Shown here in pieces: positions 58,755 through 64,000 of a stretch of DNA of 64,000 nucleotides (position 1 is its first letter; every line of letters begins with the position of its first letter). Made by a program: the position numbers and the translations under genes. The DNA is from Diphasiastrum complanatum (lineage: Eukaryota > Streptophyta > Lycopodiopsida > Lycopodiales > Lycopodiaceae): the NCBI GenBank assembly GCA_029204225.1, contig CM055106.1, forward strand, positions 16,430,022 to 16,494,021. Reading direction: 5' to 3'. Under the pieces are notes generated by a model. The model saw only the letters and a program-made list of their open reading frames with translations. It did not search any database and was not told where the DNA came from.

Positions 58755-59500
58755 AGTTGGATGTATGGCAAAGAAATTGTAGGTACTACAACAAACTTGG
58801 CCACTGGGAGCGTGAATGCTTCAAGAAACAGAAGGAGAAGAAAAAAAGAAAAGACAAATGGCAAGCGAGAGATTATGCTGATGAACATCAATTTGATGAC
58901 TATTAATATGAAGACACTTATACTGATCAACATCAATACGATGATGATAAATATGAAGATGATACAGGCGAGAGTTAAGATGAAGCATCTTTTATGACCA
59001 AGGTTGGAAAACAACATGATATCGATTCCTGGCATCTTGATTTAGGAGCAACACAACACATGGATCACCATCATGACTGATTCAAAGATCATAAATATTT
59101 CACCCACTCTCGAGTTGTACAACTTGGAGACAGCTCATCACATTCGATCTAGAGTGAAGGAAAAGTCATGGTCGAATTTCAGAAAAGTGAAGTCAAACTG
59201 CTCTCCAACGTTCTCCACATACCAAATCTAACCAAGAATTTGCTCTCAGTTAGCAAAATCACTGATTCAGGTCGGAAGGTCGAATTCGATGCAAATGGCT
59301 GCACAATACTTGACAAATCCCAAAAAATTCTAGCTTTTGAAAAAAGGAGTGGCAATATTTATAAACCCAGCCACTGTTACTCCTCAAATAGTCAAGCTCT
59401 TCACACTTCTACTTTTGAATCATCTGATATGCTTTGGCATTTTAGATTAGGCCATTTAAACTTCAATAGTACTCAACAAATGTCAACTAAGGACTAGTAC
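58755..59500 (+). pseudogene. Copia element B: zinc knuckle, protease and start of integrase
   Basis: A second zinc knuckle, CRYYNKLGHWEREC, is read at about 58779-58820, followed by a Lys/Arg-rich and then Asp/Tyr-rich linker. A second, mutated protease active site reads HLDLGATQHMDHH at about 59030 (DSGA changed to DLGA). SNVLHIPNLTKNLLSVSKIT and DMLWHFRLGHLNFNS mark the protease end and the HHCC zinc domain of integrase. Confidence 0.85.
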
Positions 59501-60260
59501 AAGATCTGTCTTTTGTAAGCAAGCCGACTTCTCCATGTGAAAGTTGTATAATAAACAAGCATGCTAGAAGTCCTTTTATTTCTGACTCAGTTCATACTTC
59601 CAAAGGCTTGCTAGATCTTGTACATAGTGACATTTGTGGACCGATGTAGATTGCTTCCATAGGGGGAGCTCTTTATTTCTTAACCTTCATCGACGACTTC
59701 TCTCGAAGGACTGCTATCTATTTTCTAAAGAACAAATCAGGAACATTCAAGTTCTTCAAATAGTTCAAGGCATTAGCAGAAAATTAGATCCAGAGAAAAA
59801 TCAAAGTTCTATGTTCAGATGGGGGGAGAATTTATGTCCATAAAATTTAAAGAATTTTGCAAGGCCAACAAAATACAACAACAAGCTACTCACCTCAGTC
59901 CAATGGTGTAGTTGAAAGGAAGAACTAGACACTCATTGAAAGTGCCAAGATCATGCTGGCCCATGCCTCTCTTCCAAAGAAGTTCTGGCCATAAGCTGTT
60001 ACTACAACAGCTTATCTGCAAAATTGATCCATCACCAAAGACGTGAATGGCAAGACACTTAATGAGGTGTGGACAGGATTGAAACTATCACTAAAAATTA
60101 TTAGAGTGTTTGGATGCATTGCTTATGCATAGATCCTTGAAAATCTCAGGAAGAAGCTACACAACACAAGCAGAAGATCGATTTTTATTGGCTACTCTCC
60201 AGATCACAAGGCATACAAGCTCTATAATCTGGACATAGAAAAAGCATTCACAAGAAGAGA
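59500..60260 (+). pseudogene. Copia element B: integrase core, multiply frameshifted
   Basis: Blocks are visible in alternating frames: CESCIINKHAR, LLDLVHSDICGPM, FLTFIDDFSRRTAIYFLKNK, VLCSDGGRIY (weak), SPQSNGVVERKN and LSKILRVFGCIA with a stop. The Lys/Leu-rich stretch to 60260 corresponds to the post-core region. At least four frameshifts or stops break it. Confidence 0.75.
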
Positions 60261-60266
60261 TGTCTT

Positions 60267-61500
60267 TTGTTTGGAAGACAAGTTTTTCAACCCCAAGGGA
60301 AAGGCTGCACAAATTTCCGACCCCAGGGTCAAACGAACCCATGGTCGAACATTCAAATTTTGACCCTAGGGTCGCAAATCAAGAAATTGATACTAACATC
60401 TGATCAACAGAGGGAAGAAATCCAGCCAAGAAGGTCAAATCGACCCAGACAACCTCCATCCAGATTTATGGATGATGCAGCCTACTACTTTGTTCAAGAA
60501 CCAAATAGAGTTTCAGAGGCAATGTCTACACCTGATGCTGAACATTTGAAAGCAGCAATGGACACAGAATTTGACTCTCTCCTGGAGAATCAAACGTGGA
60601 CAGTCACTAAACTTCCAAAGGATAGAAATCCGATTCCATGCAAATGGATATTCAAGGCAAAGTATGATGCTGAATGTAGGCTAAATCAATACAAAGCCAG
60701 GATGGTCGCCAAAGGCTATTCCCAGATTCCAGATTTGGACTATTCCAAAACCTTCAGCCCAGTTGTCAAGCATGCTTCGATCAGATTACTACTTTCCTTT
60801 GCAGTTGCAGTAGATCTCGAAGTCCATCAAATGGATGTCTAGACCGCTTTCCTCAAGGGGACCATTAAAGAGGACATCTTTATGTCACATCTAGAAGGAT
60901 ACAAAATGAGGAGTAAACAACACCTTGTGTGTAAAATTCACAAGGCATTCTATGAGCTGAAACAGTCAACAAGAGCCTGGTTCCAGAAAATCAATGCATT
61001 CCTTATTGAAAATGGTTTTATTCCAAACTCAACAGATTCGAATGTCTACTTCAAATATATATCGAGTTTCTTTATCATCATACTCTCTACGTTGATGATA
61101 CTCTATTATTCAGTAACGATTTGAATCTGATGAAAAGCACCAAATGCATGCTGGCCAAGGAGTACAAAATAACTAATATGGATCTAGCTCACTATTGTCT
61201 CGGAATCAAAATTTTTGAAATTTGACCCAGCAGACTAGTTTTTATCAGCCTACAGATATCTCTCAAACGTGCTAAAAAAGTATGGAATGGCCAACTGCAA
61301 ACCAAGTTACTTTCCACTCGACCCTGGACTAAAGTTGTCAAATGAACAATCTCCTCAAACCGAGGAAGAGAAGGAGGAAATGAAGAAATATCCATTTCAC
61401 TCCATCGGCTCACTGATGTATACAATGATTTGCACTCGACCTGACATTGCATACTCAATCAGTTCACTTAGCCAGTTCCTATCAAATCTAGGCCTAGCCC
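60267..61500 (+). pseudogene. Copia element B: reverse transcriptase
   Basis: After an acidic linker with RPRQPPSRFMDD the frame reads CKWIFKAKYDAECRLNQYKA, ARMVAKGYSQIPDLDYSKTF and FSPVVKHASIRLLLSF, then HQMDV followed by TAG at 60841. It resumes with AFYELKQSTRAWF, a frameshifted ILYVDDTLLF block near 61080, AHYCLGIKI and IGSLMYTMICTRPDIAYS. The motifs are close to the minus-strand 24.4-25.9-kb fragment, so the two are related copia lineages. Confidence 0.88.
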
Positions 61501-61550
61501 AAAGGTCGTGAAGTACATCCAAGCAACCAAACAAATCCGAGTATAAAGCT

Positions 61551-61886
61551 ATGACAAAAACAACAAAGGAGATTCTTTGGGTTAAAAGGCTTTTGGAGGA
61601 GCTTCATGTGATCAAGGATGGAGACATTCCATGCATATATTGTGACAATCAAGTAGCTCAACAACTTGCAAACAATCCAATCTTCCATGCTCGAACAAAG
61701 CACATTGAGATTTCACATCATTTCATGAGCGAGAAAGTGCAAGCAAAAGAGATCAAACTTATTCATGTTTCATCATCAGATTGCATTGCTGATATACTCA
61801 CCAAGGCATTGCCCAAAGATCCATTTGTAAAATTAAGATTGGCTCTTGGAGTTATAGATAGATCTATGCTAGATTTACCAAGCTAG
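61551..61886 (+). pseudogene. Copia element B: RNase H C-terminus
   Basis: It reads KEILWVKRLLEEL, YCDNQVAQQLANNPIFHART, KHIEISHHFMSEKV and ADILTKALPKD, the usual copia RNase H end, with stop at 61884-61886. A purine tract TTTTTGAGGAG (61888-61898) follows directly, then TGTGAAAAATGC, a likely 3' LTR start. Confidence 0.9.
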
Positions 61887-61898
61887 ATTTTTGAGGAG

Positions 61899-62731
61899 TG
61901 TGAAAAATGCAGAAATTATGCTTGGTCAAGGCCAAATCTATGTATATAGGTTGATTACACATGTGTGGAACCTGTTTCCATGTGTGAAATAAATGTACTT
62001 GTCATATACCATAATCATATAGGTTGTACATTTGATTTAATTCAAGTTCTAGTGGTTGAAAAGACCAAAATCTAGTTTTTTAGTCATATGACACATGGCA
62101 TCAATCTATTGATTGCATGAGCCACATCATTAGATTAGGTGTCACATCCCATGTGTATAGGTCTGCTCACATGTGTGGAAAAGGCTGAAATAGGCGAGTT
62201 TTGACTGCTAGAAGATTTCTTAGTAGTTCTCCATAGTAGAAAAATGGACCAAACGTGCTCAAAATAGAAAGTTTGATCCAAGTGTCAATTTTGCATGATG
62301 ATTCATCACATGACAAAGCATCCTCACACGTGTGAGATTTGATGCATGATCAGTACCACGAGCTCCAAGAAATGTATATATAGAGGCATATTTGGCCATA
62401 ATCAACATGAAACACCAATCTTGATTTTGGAAGCAATTTTGTGCCAATCTCTCCATTTGTCTTCAATTGTTTTGATTGATTTGAGTTTATATCATAGTGT
62501 AACTTGTTTTCAAGCTGGAGTTCTCTGACAGGTCTTCATACGTGTGAAACCAGCAAGTACATTTACCTTCATTAATTATTGTTCTTGTTAGATTTTCATG
62601 TCTAGAATTGATCTAGATTGATCTAAATCTTGTGTAGATTTGTAGATCAATTGTATCTAACATCCAATCCCTCTTGTGAATCATTTTAGGATCCATTCTT
62701 GGTCCTATTTTGCAGATTTCTACAGATATCA
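61899..62731 (+). mobile_element. Candidate LTR of copia element B
   Basis: It begins TGTGAAAAATGC right after the polypurine tract. If TTGTATCAGCTCC at 62732 is a diverged primer-binding site, the LTR ends GATATCA at 62731 and is 833 bp. A 14-bp palindrome CTCACACGTGTGAG lies at 62323-62336. No 5' copy is present because element B lacks its left part. Confidence 0.4.
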
Positions 62732-62749
62732 TTGTATCAGCTCCAATAT

Positions 62750-62761
62750 GCTATGATACCA
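62750..62761 (-). other. Copia-type primer-binding site, minus strand; LTR expected from 62763
   Basis: The minus strand reads TGGTATCATAGC. The adjoining sequence on the plus strand, TGTAGGAGAAATAG, would be the end of an LTR lying to the right (on the minus strand CTATTTCTCCTACA). Confidence 0.45.
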
Positions 62762-63209
62762 CTGTAGGAGAAATAGTAATAATTCTTCCTCAGAGAACAC
62801 GATGAAAGTTTGAATAAATCAAACTAATATCAGTGTCTTCAATCGAGTCTATTTCTGGTCTATGTACTAATAGAACAGTATTTACCTTGATTGAATAAGC
62901 GTGCAGAATTAAGAGACAACTTAAGATAATTTTAGACAAACAGAAATTACTTTGATCAAAAACAAATTTTATAACTCTGAATCTGAATCATCAATATACA
63001 TCTCTTGTTGTCTTATCTCGTTATTGTGTCTCTAATTGAATGAGTGAGAGTGTTTTACAACGAGTAGTGCATATTGCTACAGAACAGGCCTTTTAGCCTT
63101 TTAATTCTCTGTAATAGTAGATCTAACCGTTTATGGCGGTTGATATTTAAATAAACGCTATGTTTTCAAGCTCAAATAATTTCTATTCGCGACAATTTAT
63201 CTCCTCGTC

Positions 63210-63355
63210 TAAGCTTCATGTTTCGCGAATTGTTTGCAACAGATGATAGTTTTGAGCTTGAAGAAGAATCCAAAATGTTTCGCAAATTGTTCGCGACAGA
63301 CGACAGTTTCACGACAGGTGAGGTTTGAACAAGAAACAAAATATTTCGCGACAAG
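63210..63355. repeat. Imperfect short repeats with CGCGACA motifs
   Basis: ATGTTTCGCGAATTGTTTGC followed by AACAGATGATAGTTT (63218) is repeated with changes at 63277 (ATGTTTCGCAAATTGTTCGC then GACAGACGACAGTTT). A partial third (ATATTTCGCGACAAG) is at 63342. They would lie inside the proposed minus-strand LTR. Confidence 0.65.
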
Positions 63356-64000
63356 AACTTATTCACGAATCTTTCGAGTCACCATTGTTAAAAATTCACA
63401 ATTCTAGCTTGACTAGTTTTGGTCATATGACTTGTAAATAGTTAGATGGTCATGATGTGGCTTGTCACACGTGCCAAATAGCATAGGATTCCATTCATAA
63501 GGATGTTCTCAAGTAGACCTAAGTGTTAGAACCTTTGGAATGAGTCCAAATTATGCTTAGATACAAGGGAGAAAAAATAGGAGCTATTTTTGATAATTTT
63601 TGCATTGTTGAGGGATCTCCAAGATTCCAACCCTAACTTGGTAGGGATGAAAGATCCACCAAAATTAGCATTAGCGATAGGTTAAGGGCTACTCATACCT
63701 GCCCAAAACCGTGATGGATCATGTATATATAGGTGATGATATCTCACCAAAATCAATCAAGCAATTTCATGATTTTTCTCTCATAATGGTGCAATTGCTC
63801 TCTATGTTCATAATTGTTTGAGTACTTGTGATTACTAATGATTATAGGATTGAATGTAGGTCTGGTGTACAATACTCAGACTGTGGGAGGCCGTACTTTC
63901 ACACGTGTGAAGCCTTCTTCAAGGATTTGGGCCATTTAGTGAGGTTCAAGCATAGATTTTTGATGGATTTTGATGGTTCAACTTGTGCTAATCTTATGAA

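Overview
The window looks like nuclear DNA of a land plant with a large, repeat-rich genome. The evidence is three interrupted plant-type genes (mitochondrial lipoyl synthase, an organelle-type RAD52-like protein and a KIC/PBP1-like EF-hand protein) embedded in many decayed Ty1/copia, Ty3/gypsy and non-LTR (LINE) retrotransposons, plus long dinucleotide tracts. One intron is 11.5 kb and packed with transposon debris, which fits a fern, gymnosperm or similar large-genome lineage. That placement is inference; no sequence here fixes the species.

Layout. 1-7.2 kb: two decayed LINE copies separated by a very short copia derivative that keeps a gag zinc knuckle. 8.0-8.6 kb (minus): first coding exon of lipoyl synthase LIP1, ending at a GC-type splice donor; the rest of the gene is not recognised. 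9.7-16.7 kb: gypsy LTR debris, unclassified charged open frames, microsatellites and two local duplications. 16.7-22.5 kb (minus): a full-length but inactivated copia element with both LTRs, a primer-binding site and 5-bp target duplications. 22.5-25.9 kb: gypsy LTRs with a chromodomain fragment, then an RT/RNase H copia fragment. 26.7-40.2 kb (plus): a four-exon RAD52-like gene of 216 codons whose first intron holds LINE pieces, a solo LTR, an approximately 1.4-kb inverted repeat and a palindrome-rich module. 41.6-43 kb: copia integrase fragments in opposite orientations. 45-47.6 kb: a long CT tract and a minisatellite. 49.3-49.7 kb: KIC/PBP1-like gene. 50.9-56.5 kb: a candidate gypsy primer-site region, a 37-bp repeat and a 1.7-1.9-kb tandem duplication carrying a small conserved ORF. 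56.6-61.9 kb: a copia chimera built from two different elements. 61.9-64 kb: LTR sequence with two primer-binding-like sites facing each other.

The three cellular genes act in separate processes: lipoate cofactor synthesis in mitochondria, organelle DNA recombination/repair, and calcium signalling. Nothing suggests they are co-regulated. No tRNA, rRNA or CRISPR was recognised. Coding regions of transposons are almost all broken by stops and frameshifts. Stretches not listed (about 7.2-8.0, 8.65-9.7, 11.7-13.3, 14.45-16.7, 33.0-34.1, 38.25-38.6, 39-40, 40.3-41.6, 43.0-45.0, 45.2-47.4 and 47.6-48.6 kb) hold AT-rich sequence in which no gene or named repeat was recognised, apart from the simple repeats given.
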